38,203 nt of DNA from contig NZ_AJQE01000017.1 of NCBI RefSeq assembly GCF_000261685.1, positions 1 through 38,203 on the forward strand, read 5' to 3'. This document shows, one piece after another, positions 18,611 to 26,379 of the stretch (the first letter of the stretch is position 1; each line of letters opens with the position of its first letter). A program made the position numbers and the translations under genes. The notes under the pieces are model-generated. The model ran no database searches. It saw nothing but the letters and a program-made list of their open reading frames with translations, and was not told the DNA's origin. This DNA comes from Bradyrhizobium genomosp. I (2014) (lineage in GTDB: Bacteria > Pseudomonadota > Alphaproteobacteria > Rhizobiales > Xanthobacteraceae).

Positions 18611-19066
18611 ATGAACGAAAACATGCCCAATACTGTCCGCCTGCACCGCGTCCTGGCCACCAGCCCGGAGAAAGTCTATCGCGCCTTCCTGGAGGCCGAT
18701 GCGATGGCGAAATGGCTTCCGCCGAACGGGTTCACCTGCACCGTGCATCATTTCGAGCCCAAGGTCGGGGGCACGTTCAAGATGTCGTTCCGGAATTTCA
18801 CCACGGGCAACGGCCATTCGTTTGGTGGCGAATATGTCGAACTCGTCCCCGGCGAACGCATCCGCTATACCGACAAGTTCGACGATCCCAATCTGCCCGG
18901 CCTGATCGAGGTGACCGTGATCCTGAAGAAGGTCTCGGTCGGAACCGAAATCGACATCACGCAGTCAGGCATCCCGGATGTCATCCCGCCGGAGGCCTGC
19001 TATCTCGGCTGGCAGGAATCGCTGCGAAACCTCGCAAGGCTGGTCGAACCGGAGATCAACCAGTAG
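18611..19066 (+). CDS. SRPBCC (Aha1/CalC-type) domain protein
   Basis: About 151 aa, a single START/SRPBCC-fold domain: RLHRVLATSPEKVYRAFLEADAMAKW at the start, VGGTFKMSFRNF and GGEYVELVPGERIRYTDKF in the middle, and the C-terminal helix ACYLGWQESLRNLARLVE. Such proteins bind hydrophobic ligands in a cavity; many are general stress or polyketide-related proteins and no specific substrate is implied. ATG at 18611 or 18623 (four codons later) could be the start; the ribosome site GAGG sits very close to the first. Followed by a 304-bp gap before the serine hydrolase. Confidence 0.88.
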   Translation: MNENMPNTVRLHRVLATSPEKVYRAFLEADAMAKWLPPNGFTCTVHHFEPKVGGTFKMSFRNFTTGNGHSFGGEYVELVPGERIRYTDKFDDPNLPGLIEVTVILKKVSVGTEIDITQSGIPDVIPPEACYLGWQESLRNLARLVEPEINQ

Positions 19067-19370
19067 TCTGAACGAAATAGCTTCGGGCCGAACCATCCGG
19101 GCCGCGGGCGCGTTCAACCTCTCCCGCCTGCCTTGCGAGGGAGGTCGGCACGAAGCGCCGGGCGGCACGATCACGGCGATATATTTCAGTGGTGCAACGG
19201 GCCAGCCGCAGCCCCGGCGCGGGAGCTCCCACGCCCACAAGCGGAAATATTCGGAACAGACGTGGCGCAGCAAGCGCCCTCCCGCCTGCATGCAGGCGCT
19301 CCCTGCAGTTCGATGCCCCTTGTGCCGGTTGAGCGGACGGCTAAACTCGGGCGGAATCGGGAGGGGGTTG
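19067..19370. other. Intergenic region before the serine hydrolase
   Basis: 304 bp without a convincing gene. It contains a 12-bp palindrome CCTGCATGCAGG near 19286 and short GC-rich self-complementary stretches. No recognisable operator of the types found elsewhere in the window. A promoter for the hydrolase presumably lies here. Confidence 0.4.
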
Positions 19371-20657
19371 ATGAAACCATTCCAGGCGTTGCGGATGTTT
19401 GCCTGTGGCGCGCTGCTTGTTGCGGCCGCGGCAGCTTCGGCCCGGGCCGAAGGGACTTTTGAAATTCCCGCGGGAGCACATTTCAACAAGGACAGGCTGG
19501 CAAAGATCGACGAGTTCTTCCGAAACGAAGTGGCGACGGGGAAGATTCCCGGAGCGATCCTGCTCATCCAACAGCACGGCAAGCCGGTCTATCACCAATC
19601 CTTCGGCGTGCAGGACGTGGTGTCGAAGGCCCCGATCACCGACCAGACCATCTTCCGCCTGTTCTCGATGACCAAGGCCATCACCAGCGTGGTTGCCGTG
19701 CAGATGATCGACGAGGGCAAGTTCTCCCTCGACGACCCGGTTGCAAAATACATTCCCTCGTTTGCAAATGTGAAGGTCGGCGTCGAGAAGCAAGCCAGCG
19801 ACGGTACCAAGACGCTCGAACTGGTGCCGCCGAACCGGCCGCCGACAGTGCTCGACCTGATGCGTCAGACCTCCGGCGTCACCTACGGCTTCTACGGCGA
19901 CAGCCTGGTTCGCAAGGCCTACAAGGCTGCCGATATCTATGCCGGTGATTTCGACCTCGCCGAGTTCGCCGAGCGGATCGCAAAACTGCCGCTGCACAAT
20001 CAACCCGGCGCACTCTGGCAGTATGGCCATTCCACCGACATCCTGGCGCGGATCATGGAAATCACGTCCGGGAAGTCGCTGATCGAGGTCGAGAGGGAAA
20101 AGCTGCTCGATCCGCTCGGCATGAAGGACACCGGCTTCTTCGTCGGCGCCCCCGACAAGCAGAAGTTGCTCGCTCAGCCGATGCCGAACGACAGCGATTT
20201 CCGGGTGGGGCGCGAAAACGATCCGACCAAGCCGAAGAAGATGATGTACGCCAGTGGCGGCATGGTCTCGACGATGGCGGACTACGCTCGCTTCGCTCAA
20301 ATGCTGCTCAATGGCGGCACGTACGAGGGCAAGACCATTCTCAGCCCCAAGGCGTTCAAGCTGCTGACGACGGATCAGGTCGGGCCCGGATCGGGCGTCG
20401 AGCGGGACTTCTTCTACTTTCCGGGCGACGGTTTCGGCTTTGGGCTCGGCCTCGCCATACGCACCGATCCGGGCAACGCCAAGCCGCCGCCGCCGGGCGA
20501 TCTGGGCGAACTGAAATGGGACGGTGCCAGCGGGTGCTATTTCGTGATCGACCCCAAGCAGGACATGTTCTTCGTCTTGCTCGAGCAGACTCCCTCGGAG
20601 CGCCAGCGCATCCAAAGGACTGTGAAGCAGCTGATTTATGAGGCCATGGAGAACTGA
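19371..20657 (+). CDS. Secreted serine hydrolase, beta-lactamase/EstB family (class C fold)
   Basis: 428 aa with a signal peptide (cleavage near ASARA-EG, about residue 27). The S-x-x-K motif is SMTK at 99-102 in FRLFSMTKAITS, giving the nucleophile Ser99. Tyr218 in WQYGHSTD is the candidate second catalytic residue (Y-x-N/S position). The C-terminal GASGCYFVIDPKQDMFFVLLEQ corresponds to the third (H/K-x-G-like) active-site region. Members are esterases, D-amino-acid peptidases or penicillin-binding-like enzymes; clinical-type lactamase activity should not be assumed. GGGAGGGGG precedes the ATG. It is followed by the small cytochrome c but with a separate promoter signal. Confidence 0.9.
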   Translation: MKPFQALRMFACGALLVAAAAASARAEGTFEIPAGAHFNKDRLAKIDEFFRNEVATGKIPGAILLIQQHGKPVYHQSFGVQDVVSKAPITDQTIFRLFSMTKAITSVVAVQMIDEGKFSLDDPVAKYIPSFANVKVGVEKQASDGTKTLELVPPNRPPTVLDLMRQTSGVTYGFYGDSLVRKAYKAADIYAGDFDLAEFAERIAKLPLHNQPGALWQYGHSTDILARIMEITSGKSLIEVEREKLLDPLGMKDTGFFVGAPDKQKLLAQPMPNDSDFRVGRENDPTKPKKMMYASGGMVSTMADYARFAQMLLNGGTYEGKTILSPKAFKLLTTDQVGPGSGVERDFFYFPGDGFGFGLGLAIRTDPGNAKPPPPGDLGELKWDGASGCYFVIDPKQDMFFVLLEQTPSERQRIQRTVKQLIYEAMEN

Positions 20658-20709
20658 CGGCGTCAGGTCGGCGAAGCGATGTGCACGCTTCAGTTCTGGC
20701 TGTGCGGTC

Positions 20710-20723
20710 TTGATGTGCGTCAA
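20710..20723. promoter_or_regulatory. FixK2/FNR-type box upstream of cytochrome c
   Basis: TTGATGTGCGTCAA fits the TTG(A/C)-N6-(T/G)CAA pattern of FixK2-type sites. Its centre is 67 bp before the ATG at 20784, so class II activation would start transcription about 26 bp before the gene, consistent with the spacing at the sulfatase operon. Confidence 0.6.
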
Positions 20724-20783
20724 ACTGTCAAAAGGGCAAAGCGGCTAGGAGCAGGAGTCTTCCCTGCCGGCGTCGGAGGCGAG

Positions 20784-21233
20784 ATGATGAGATCTGCTGT
20801 CGAATGGTTGATCATTGCCGGTCTTGCCGCTGGTTTCGCTGCCGCCGCCAAGGCCGAAGAAGTCGACATCGGGAAGGCGGAATTTCTGTCTTCGTGCGCG
20901 AGTTGTCATGGCGCCGACGCAAAGGGGAAGGGACCGGTCAGCGGCCAGCTCAAGACACCGCCTTCGGACTTGACCATGCTGGCCAAGAACAACAACGGGG
21001 TGTTTCCCACCAACGCCGTCTACGAAACCATCTATGGGTCGAAATCGGTCCCGGCTCACGGCACGCGTGAAATGCCGGTCTGGGGCGAACGATTCAACCC
21101 CATCGTCAACCTGCCTCACACCGTTGATCCCTATTATTGGCAAAAAGCCGGGCCGCAGCAGAACCCGGAGGTCGTCGTGCGAACGCGCATTCTCGCCGTG
21201 ATCGATTACCTGAACCGAATTCAGCAGAAATAG
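20784..21233 (+). CDS. Periplasmic monohaem cytochrome c (class I)
   Basis: 149 aa: signal peptide (cleavage near AKA-EE, about residue 24), haem site CASCH at 38-42, and likely axial methionine Met97 in TREMPVWG. This is the compact single-haem class I layout used for electron shuttling. The ATG pair at 20784/20787 follows GGAGGC; the first is used. Ends 16 bp from the convergent Hsp70-like gene. Redox partner unknown; the octaheme cytochrome 7 kb away, with a similar upstream box, is one candidate. Confidence 0.9.
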   Translation: MMRSAVEWLIIAGLAAGFAAAAKAEEVDIGKAEFLSSCASCHGADAKGKGPVSGQLKTPPSDLTMLAKNNNGVFPTNAVYETIYGSKSVPAHGTREMPVWGERFNPIVNLPHTVDPYYWQKAGPQQNPEVVVRTRILAVIDYLNRIQQK

Positions 21234-21249
21234 CGCCGCTCGCCGCCTG

Positions 21250-22578
21250 CTACGCGACCTGACTTGCCGCCCAACGATCCGGGTCGGGGCTATGTCCGAT
21301 CAGCGCAAGCCCGTAGGCGATCGACTCGAACTGGTCGCCTGACATCAGCCGTTCGTTGCCGAACCGCTCGGCGAACAGCTTCCGGACCGCCGGCACGAAG
21401 GACGTGCCGCCGGTCAGGAACACCTTCTCGACCTCGCGCGCGGTGATGCCGGCCTCGCCCAGCACCTTGTCGACGGTCGCCCCCAACCGGGCGATATCGT
21501 CGGCGATCCAGGCTTCGAAATTCTTCCGTGTGATGGCCGCGCCGATCTCGACGCCGCCGCCCTTGAAGCGGAAGTCCACCTCGTCCCGCGCCGACAGCGC
21601 GACCTTGGCGTCGGACACGGCGCGGTAGAGCGCAAAGCCGAGGTCGAGATCGACGATGGTGATGAAATCCTCGAGCAGATCAGGCTTCAGCGCGGTGCGC
21701 GCAAGCTCGCGAAGCTCGCGCAGATCGCCGTTGCTCTTCATCATCGCGAGCTGATGCCAGCGCGCGAGGTTGGTGTAGTGGCCGCTCGGGACCGGCAGCA
21801 CCTTGTCGAACGAGTGGAAGCTGGAGCCCTTGCCGAGCCGCGGCGAGACGACGTGGTCGACGATGCGGTAGTCGAAGGTGTCGCCGGCAATGCCGATGCC
21901 GGCATGGCCGAGCGGCTCGGCGCGAAGGCTGCCGCCCGCACGCGAGAAACCCATCACGGAGAAATCGCTGGTGCCGCCGCCGAAATCCGCAACCAGCACG
22001 GTGGCATCGCGCTCCAGCCTTCGGGCAAAGGAGAATGCCGCGCCCACGGGCTCGTAGACGTAGCGCGCGTGGCCGGCCCCCAAGCGCTCGAACGCGGCCC
22101 GGTAGCGCTGCATCGCCAGCGCCTCGTCGGGATTGCCGCCGGCAAAGCGCACCGGGCGGCCGACCGTGATGTTCGCCGCCTCGAAGCCGAACTTCCCTCC
22201 GCCATGGCGCGCCAGTGTCCGCAGGAACGCCGCCAGAATATCCTCGAACTTGTAGCGCTGCCGGAACACCTGGGTGGTGTTGAAGCTGCTGCTCGCTGCA
22301 AACGTCTTGAACGACTGGAGGAAGCGGTAGACGTGACGCCCTTCGAGGAACTGCTCGATCGCCCACGGACCGCCCTCGACCTGGGCGCCGGCGCCAGGCC
22401 GGTCCTCCCAGAAGCACAGGGCCGACACGTAGACGCTGTGGCGCTGTCCGCCATGATCGAAGCGGATGGCCTCGACCCGGCGGTCGTCCGCCGCAATCGC
22501 GACGACCGTATTGCTGGTCCCAAAATCGATGCCGATCGAGACGGCGGGCGAGGCGCTCGACTTGAACCACTCTGACAG
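21250..22578 (-). CDS. Hsp70-family (YegD/DnaK-like) ATPase, start codon uncertain
   Basis: About 442 codons from the earliest plausible position. The actin-like ATPase fold is clear: phosphate-1 loop SIGIDFGTSNTVVAIA at about residues 14-29, phosphate-2 VADFGGGTSDFSVM, and adenosine loop EKVFLTGGTSFVPAVR. It lacks the DnaK substrate-binding domain, as in YegD-type proteins. No ATG, GTG or TTG lies between the in-frame TAG upstream and the first loop. The first canonical start (GTG at 22428) would delete the nucleotide-binding loop. A CTG at 22578 is therefore given as the boundary; one extra C in the C6 tract at about 22590 would instead open a longer frame. It lies 109 bp after the COG0523 gene on the same strand. 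Confidence 0.82.
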   Translation of the reverse strand: MSEWFKSSASPAVSIGIDFGTSNTVVAIAADDRRVEAIRFDHGGQRHSVYVSALCFWEDRPGAGAQVEGGPWAIEQFLEGRHVYRFLQSFKTFAASSSFNTTQVFRQRYKFEDILAAFLRTLARHGGGKFGFEAANITVGRPVRFAGGNPDEALAMQRYRAAFERLGAGHARYVYEPVGAAFSFARRLERDATVLVADFGGGTSDFSVMGFSRAGGSLRAEPLGHAGIGIAGDTFDYRIVDHVVSPRLGKGSSFHSFDKVLPVPSGHYTNLARWHQLAMMKSNGDLRELRELARTALKPDLLEDFITIVDLDLGFALYRAVSDAKVALSARDEVDFRFKGGGVEIGAAITRKNFEAWIADDIARLGATVDKVLGEAGITAREVEKVFLTGGTSFVPAVRKLFAERFGNERLMSGDQFESIAYGLALIGHSPDPDRWAASQVA

Positions 22579-22687
22579 ATGATTGGAAAGGGGGGCAGAG
22601 CACTAACGGCTTTGCCGTCCCCTTGCAAGACCTGGTCGGAGATGGTCGCGCCCGGACCTCACGCCGAGGCTTTGATATTCACGTCGA

Positions 22688-23893
22688 TCAGTTGGACTGC
22701 TCGCCGCGACGCCAGGCCGGAAACGGATCGGCGAGAGCGGACCATGCGGCGATGTCCATGGTGGACGTATCAGGGACAAGGCATGCGTCCAGCCTGCGGC
22801 GGATCTCGGCTTCGTCCATGCCGGTGCCGATGAACACGATCTCCTGGCGGCGATCGCCGTACACCTTGTCCCAATACTGGCCGAGCCGCTTGCGCCAGGC
22901 CTCGTCGTTCGGCCACCGCTCCCTTGGAACGCTCGCCCACCAGAAACCCAGCGCTTCGGTCCTCACGATCGCTCCCGCCTGGCTGATTTCGCCGAGCCAT
23001 TGCGGCCGCGTCGCCAGCCAGAAATGACCCTTCGCCCGGATCACGCCCGGCCAGGCCCCCTTGACGAACGTGTCGAACTTCGACGGATCGAATGGCCGGC
23101 GGGCTCGGTAGACAAAGTTCCTCACGCCATATTCCTGCGTTTCAGGCACGTGGTCGGCGAAACCATAGAGCTCCTTGTACCAGAGCGGATGCTGCTGGGC
23201 CTTCTCGAAGTCGAACCGGCCGGTGTTGAGCACGCGGTCGAAGGGCACGCGGCTGCGATTGGCCTCGATGATGTCGGCTTCGGGATTCAACGAGCGGATG
23301 ATCTGCCGTGCCGCCTCGCGCTGTTGCGGCGAGGCATCGTCCACCTTGTTGAGGACGATCACGTCGGCGAACTCGATCTGCTCCACGAGGAGATCGACCA
23401 ACGTCCGCTTGTCGCCGTCCAGCGCCTCGCCGCGCTCGCCGAGGAACTCGGTCGAGGAATAGTCCTTCAGCAGGTTGGCGGCGTCGACCACCGTCACCAT
23501 CGTGTCCAGGTGGGCGATGTCGGAGAGGCTTTCGCCCTCTTCCGAGCGGAAATCGAACGTCGCTGCGACCGGGAGCGGCTCCGAAATGCCCGTCGATTCG
23601 ATCAGCAGATAATCGAAGCGCCCGCTTTCAGCGAGCGCACGTACCTCCCTCAGGAGATCATCGCGCAGGGTGCAGCAGATGCAGCCGTTGGTCATCTCCA
23701 CCAGTTTCTCGTCAGTCCGCGAGAGGTTGGCACCACCATCGCGGACCAGGTCCGCATCGATGTTCACCTCGCTCATGTCGTTCACGATCACCGCCACTTT
23801 CAGGCCGTGCCGGTTGTTCAGGACGTGGTTCAGCAAAGTGGTCTTTCCAGCCCCGAGGAAGCCGGACAAGACGGTGACGGGAAGTTTGGGCAT
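22688..23893 (-). CDS. COG0523/CobW family GTPase, candidate zinc metallochaperone
   Basis: 401 aa G3E GTPase. Walker [10 protein letters not shown] at 11-19, the CxCC metal-binding motif [12 protein letters not shown] (Cys71, 73, 74), [10 protein letters not shown], guanine specificity NKVD at 182-185, and a C-terminal CobW domain ending in [18 protein letters not shown]. Members insert or deliver metal, commonly zinc under zinc limitation. The ATG at 23893 is chosen because the alternative at 23947 would leave only 6 bp to the Zur-like palindrome, and family homology starts at 23893. That palindrome strongly suggests zinc-regulated expression. The Hsp70-like gene follows and may be co-transcribed. 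Confidence 0.92.
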   Translation of the reverse strand: MPKLPVTVLSGFLGAGKTTLLNHVLNNRHGLKVAVIVNDMSEVNIDADLVRDGGANLSRTDEKLVEMTNGCICCTLRDDLLREVRALAESGRFDYLLIESTGISEPLPVAATFDFRSEEGESLSDIAHLDTMVTVVDAANLLKDYSSTEFLGERGEALDGDKRTLVDLLVEQIEFADVIVLNKVDDASPQQREAARQIIRSLNPEADIIEANRSRVPFDRVLNTGRFDFEKAQQHPLWYKELYGFADHVPETQEYGVRNFVYRARRPFDPSKFDTFVKGAWPGVIRAKGHFWLATRPQWLGEISQAGAIVRTEALGFWWASVPRERWPNDEAWRKRLGQYWDKVYGDRRQEIVFIGTGMDEAEIRRRLDACLVPDTSTMDIAAWSALADPFPAWRRGEQSN

Positions 23894-23953
23894 GGAGGTC
23901 GAACAGCCTTTTGAGCGGGATGGGTCGAGGACGGCGAGACACGGCATCCCATT

Positions 23954-23975
23954 ATGTTATGTTATAACATAACAT
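23954..23975. promoter_or_regulatory. Zur-type 22-bp palindrome
   Basis: A perfect 22-bp palindrome made of ATGTTATGTTA and its reverse complement, centred 71 bp before the COG0523 start. The core GTTATAAC and AT-rich arms match the general form of Zur operators in proteobacteria. Expected action is repression by Zur-Zn when zinc is sufficient. Confidence 0.82.
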
Positions 23976-24084
23976 TCTCTGTCCGACGTGCCCCTGTCAA
24001 GGTGCCCTGCCCGCGGGGGGAACCCACCGCCTATGCCGCAATGCGGAAGAACGAATGCTGCTATGCAAACAAACGTATGGACGC

Positions 24085-24101
24085 TGGCATCTGGTATACA
24101 T
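24085..24101. promoter_or_regulatory. GntR operator C (45-aa gene)
   Basis: TGGCATCTGGTATACAT: the left arm and spacer match operators A/B (CTGGT versus TTGGT/GTGGT), and the right arm deviates at two positions. It ends 57 bp before the start of a 45-aa gene. This is the weakest of the seven sites. Confidence 0.55.
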
Positions 24102-24157
24102 AGATTGCCCTTCGAAATGAGGCAGCAAGACTGACTGTCTCGAGAAAGGGATCTCCG

Positions 24158-24295
24158 ATGTCCAAGACCGCTGCCGTCGCTCTCGCCTCCTCCTCCTCTC
24201 TGTTCGCCCGCCTGATGGCCGCGATCGACAGCTTCCTGATGGCGAGCGCAGAGATTTCCAATCACAACGGCGACCTGCCGCGTTTCGGCCTGTAG
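24158..24295 (+). CDS. 45-aa small protein in the candidate oxalate regulon
   Basis: ATG at 24158 to TAG at 24293-24295, 45 residues: MSKTAAVALASSSSLFARLM, an amphipathic or weakly hydrophobic middle (AAIDSFLMASAEISN), and a polar end finishing NGDLPRFGL. No signal-peptide cleavage site or confident TM helix. A G-rich GAGAAAGGG lies ahead of the ATG. It is flanked by operator C upstream and a strong terminator about 60 bp downstream, so it is a complete monocistronic unit. Not recognised; it has a size and general look comparable to DUF1127-like small alphaproteobacterial proteins but lacks their arginine-rich motif. Function unknown. Confidence 0.65.
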   Translation: MSKTAAVALASSSSLFARLMAAIDSFLMASAEISNHNGDLPRFGL

Positions 24296-24356
24296 GAAAG
24301 CCTGGTCCGCCCGCCAAACGGTGGGCTGACAGACCCCGCAGACGCCAGGTTCAACC

Positions 24357-24386
24357 AAATGGCCCCGCATGTTCGGGGCCATTTTC
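24357..24386 (+). terminator. Rho-independent terminator after the 45-aa gene
   Basis: AAATGGCCCCG (24357-24367), 6-base loop, CGGGGCCATTT (24374-24384), then T/C-rich sequence. An 11-bp stem; the outer A-T pairs make it bidirectional in form. It isolates the small gene from the tctCBA operon downstream. Confidence 0.9.
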
Positions 24387-24467
24387 TGTTGCCTCCCTGC
24401 CTGGCTTCCGACCACAACTGCGACAATTCGTCCGCCGGACCGACCGCCGATCCGATTGTCTGTTCGC

Positions 24468-24484
24468 TGGCATCGCGCATACCA
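24468..24484. promoter_or_regulatory. GntR operator G (second tctCBA)
   Basis: TGGCATCGCGCATACCA, exact match to TGGYAT-N5-ATRCCA. It lies 272 bp before the tctC ATG in the 461-bp gap 24296-24756, the only operator-like site there. If it controls tctCBA the leader would be long; a promoter just downstream is plausible but not obvious. Confidence 0.65.
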
Positions 24485-24756
24485 TTGGACAAGCAAGAAC
24501 GGTTGCACAATCCAAAGTGTAAGGCGGGGAAACGTAACGCAAGGCGGGAACGGCAGAGGGGCACATTTGCCTCGAACCTTGGCGGGATCTTAGCCGAAAG
24601 GAGCGGATGCCGCGCCCTGCCCCTGCTCATACAGTTTCTATCGGGATTGCCATGGGAGATCGACCGCAAGGATGACACCAGGCATCTGAATCGAGATGGG
24701 CTGACGCAAGTCGACGAAGAGCGGCTGCGTTGAGGGTTCGACAGGGAGAGAAACAA

Positions 24757-25764
24757 ATGAAGCCATTCGTTCTGAATGTCGCTTTGGCGGCAATCGCGGT
24801 GTCGTGCGCCAGCAGCACTGCAAGCCGTGCTGCCTGGGAGCCGGTCCGTCCGGTCGAGTTCATCGTGCCCGCGGGCACCGGCGGCGGCGCCGATCAGATG
24901 GCACGCACCATTCAGGGCATCGTCACCAAGCACAACCTGATGAGGCAGCCGCTGGTCGTCATCAACAAGGCGGGCGGCGCGGGCGGTGAAGGCTTCCTCG
25001 ATGTGAAGACGTCGTCGGGCAATCCGCACAAGATCATCATCACGCTCTCGAACCTGTTCACGACGCCGCTGGCCACGGGGATTCCGTTCAACTGGAAGGA
25101 TTTGACTCCGGTTGCGATGCTGGCGCTCGACGAATTCGTGCTGTGGGTGAATGCAGAAAAGCCGTACAACTCCGTCAAGGATTACGTCGACGCCGCGAAG
25201 AAGGCCCCGTCCGGCTCGTTCAAGATGGGCGGCACCGGCTCCAAGCAGGAAGACCAGATCATCACGGTCGGCATCGAGAAGGCGGTCGGCGCGAAGTTCA
25301 CCTACATCCCCTACAAGGGCGGCGGCGAAGTCGCCGTCCAGCTCGTCGGCAATCACATCGATTCGACCGTCAACAATCCGATCGAGGCGGTCGCGCAATG
25401 GCGCGGCGGCAAGCTTCGTCCGCTCTGCGTCTTCGACGCCCAGCCGATGGCGTATGACGAACCGATCGCCGACGGCAAGGCCTGGAAGGATATTCCGACC
25501 TGCAAGTCGCAAGGCCTTGCGATGGACTATCTCATGCTGCGCGGCATCTTCATGTCGCCCAGGGCCACGAAGGACCAGGTCGAATACTACGTCGAGCTGT
25601 TCAAGAAGGTGCGCGCCACGCCGGAATGGCAGGAGTTCATGAAGAACGGCGCCTTCAACACGACCTTCATGACTGGCGCCGACTACGCCAAGTGGATCGA
25701 GGCCGAGGAGAAGCGCCACGAAGGCTTGATGAAGGAAGCCGGCTTCCTCGCATCGCCGAATTGA
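24757..25764 (+). CDS. tctC: TctC family periplasmic solute-binding protein (second system)
   Basis: 335 aa, signal peptide at 1-25 (cleavage near SRAA-WE). Mature Bug-fold landmarks: VEFIVPAGTGGGADQMART, VVINKAGGAGGEGFLD, MGGTGSKQEDQIITVGIE and FTYIPYKGGGEVAVQLVG. It differs considerably from the tctC at 801-1769 (for example GTGSKQED replaces AGGSAGGVDH in the ligand pocket), so a different ligand is likely. The start at 24757 follows AGGGAGAG. First gene of tctCBA on plus, with an oxalate-regulon-type operator upstream, which makes oxalate or a related short dicarboxylate a reasonable candidate ligand; this is inference. Confidence 0.93.
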   Translation: MKPFVLNVALAAIAVSCASSTASRAAWEPVRPVEFIVPAGTGGGADQMARTIQGIVTKHNLMRQPLVVINKAGGAGGEGFLDVKTSSGNPHKIIITLSNLFTTPLATGIPFNWKDLTPVAMLALDEFVLWVNAEKPYNSVKDYVDAAKKAPSGSFKMGGTGSKQEDQIITVGIEKAVGAKFTYIPYKGGGEVAVQLVGNHIDSTVNNPIEAVAQWRGGKLRPLCVFDAQPMAYDEPIADGKAWKDIPTCKSQGLAMDYLMLRGIFMSPRATKDQVEYYVELFKKVRATPEWQEFMKNGAFNTTFMTGADYAKWIEAEEKRHEGLMKEAGFLASPN

Positions 25765-25850
25765 GCCGCGACATCGACGACGGCTGAGGACGCTCGTCGT
25801 CCTCTGGCCTGCCGCGACCGCAAAAGACTTCGTTTCCGCCTGGAGGTCCC

Positions 25851-26336
25851 ATGACTGAACGATCCGGCCCGACACACAAGACGCTGGAAATCGGCATGGC
25901 GCTGCTGATCGGCATGTTCGGCCTGGTCGCGATCTATGGCAGCCTGAAGGCCGGCATCAACTGGGGCGCGGAGGGCCCGCGCGCCGGGTTCTTCCCCTTC
26001 TATGTCGGCGCCACCATCGTCGGTGCGAGCGCCATCAATCTCTGGAGAGCGCGACGCGACGACGATGGCCGGCTGTTCGCAACATGGGGACAGTTGCGCC
26101 AGGTCATGAGCGTCGTCGTGCCGACGGCGATCTATGTCGGCTCGATGCCGTTCATCGGCCTCTACGTCGCCTCGATGGTGTTCATCGCCTGGTTCATGCG
26201 CTGGCTCGGCGGCTATCGCTGGCTGACGACTATCGCGGTCGCGGTCGGCATGCCGGTCCTGACCTATCTGGTTTTCGAGCGCTGGTTCCTGGTCCCGCTT
26301 CCCAAGGGTCCGTTCGAGGAATGGCTCGGTCTGTAA
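25851..26336 (+). CDS. tctB: TctB family small membrane subunit (second system)
   Basis: 161 aa, the same length as the first system's TctB. TM segments are visible near residues 10-30, 43-60, 80-118 and 123-145; GPRAGFFPFYVG after the first helix is typical of TctB. TGGAGGT precedes the ATG. It sits 86 bp after tctC and 43 bp before tctA, so one operon. Confidence 0.92.
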   Translation: MTERSGPTHKTLEIGMALLIGMFGLVAIYGSLKAGINWGAEGPRAGFFPFYVGATIVGASAINLWRARRDDDGRLFATWGQLRQVMSVVVPTAIYVGSMPFIGLYVASMVFIAWFMRWLGGYRWLTTIAVAVGMPVLTYLVFERWFLVPLPKGPFEEWLGL

Positions 26337-26379
26337 GAGTTGCGCCGTCAATTCCGTCACTGCTGCAGGACCTGTCGAT

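Noticed and set aside
19371..20657. Calling the serine hydrolase an antibiotic-resistance beta-lactamase
   Set aside because: The class C fold and SMTK motif are shared by esterases and peptidases; the Y-x-N position is YGH and the context gives no resistance link.
20701..20783. GntR palindrome or further FixK2 boxes upstream of oxc, frc, bioB or the serine hydrolase
   Set aside because: Checked the intergenic stretches by eye; apparent TTG...CAA pairs there have wrong spacing (9, 11 or 7 bases instead of 8) or lie in genes.
24262..25875. 537-codon open frame antisense to the second tctC
   Set aside because: Crosses the terminator, the operator and the whole of tctC; composition is that of an antisense shadow.
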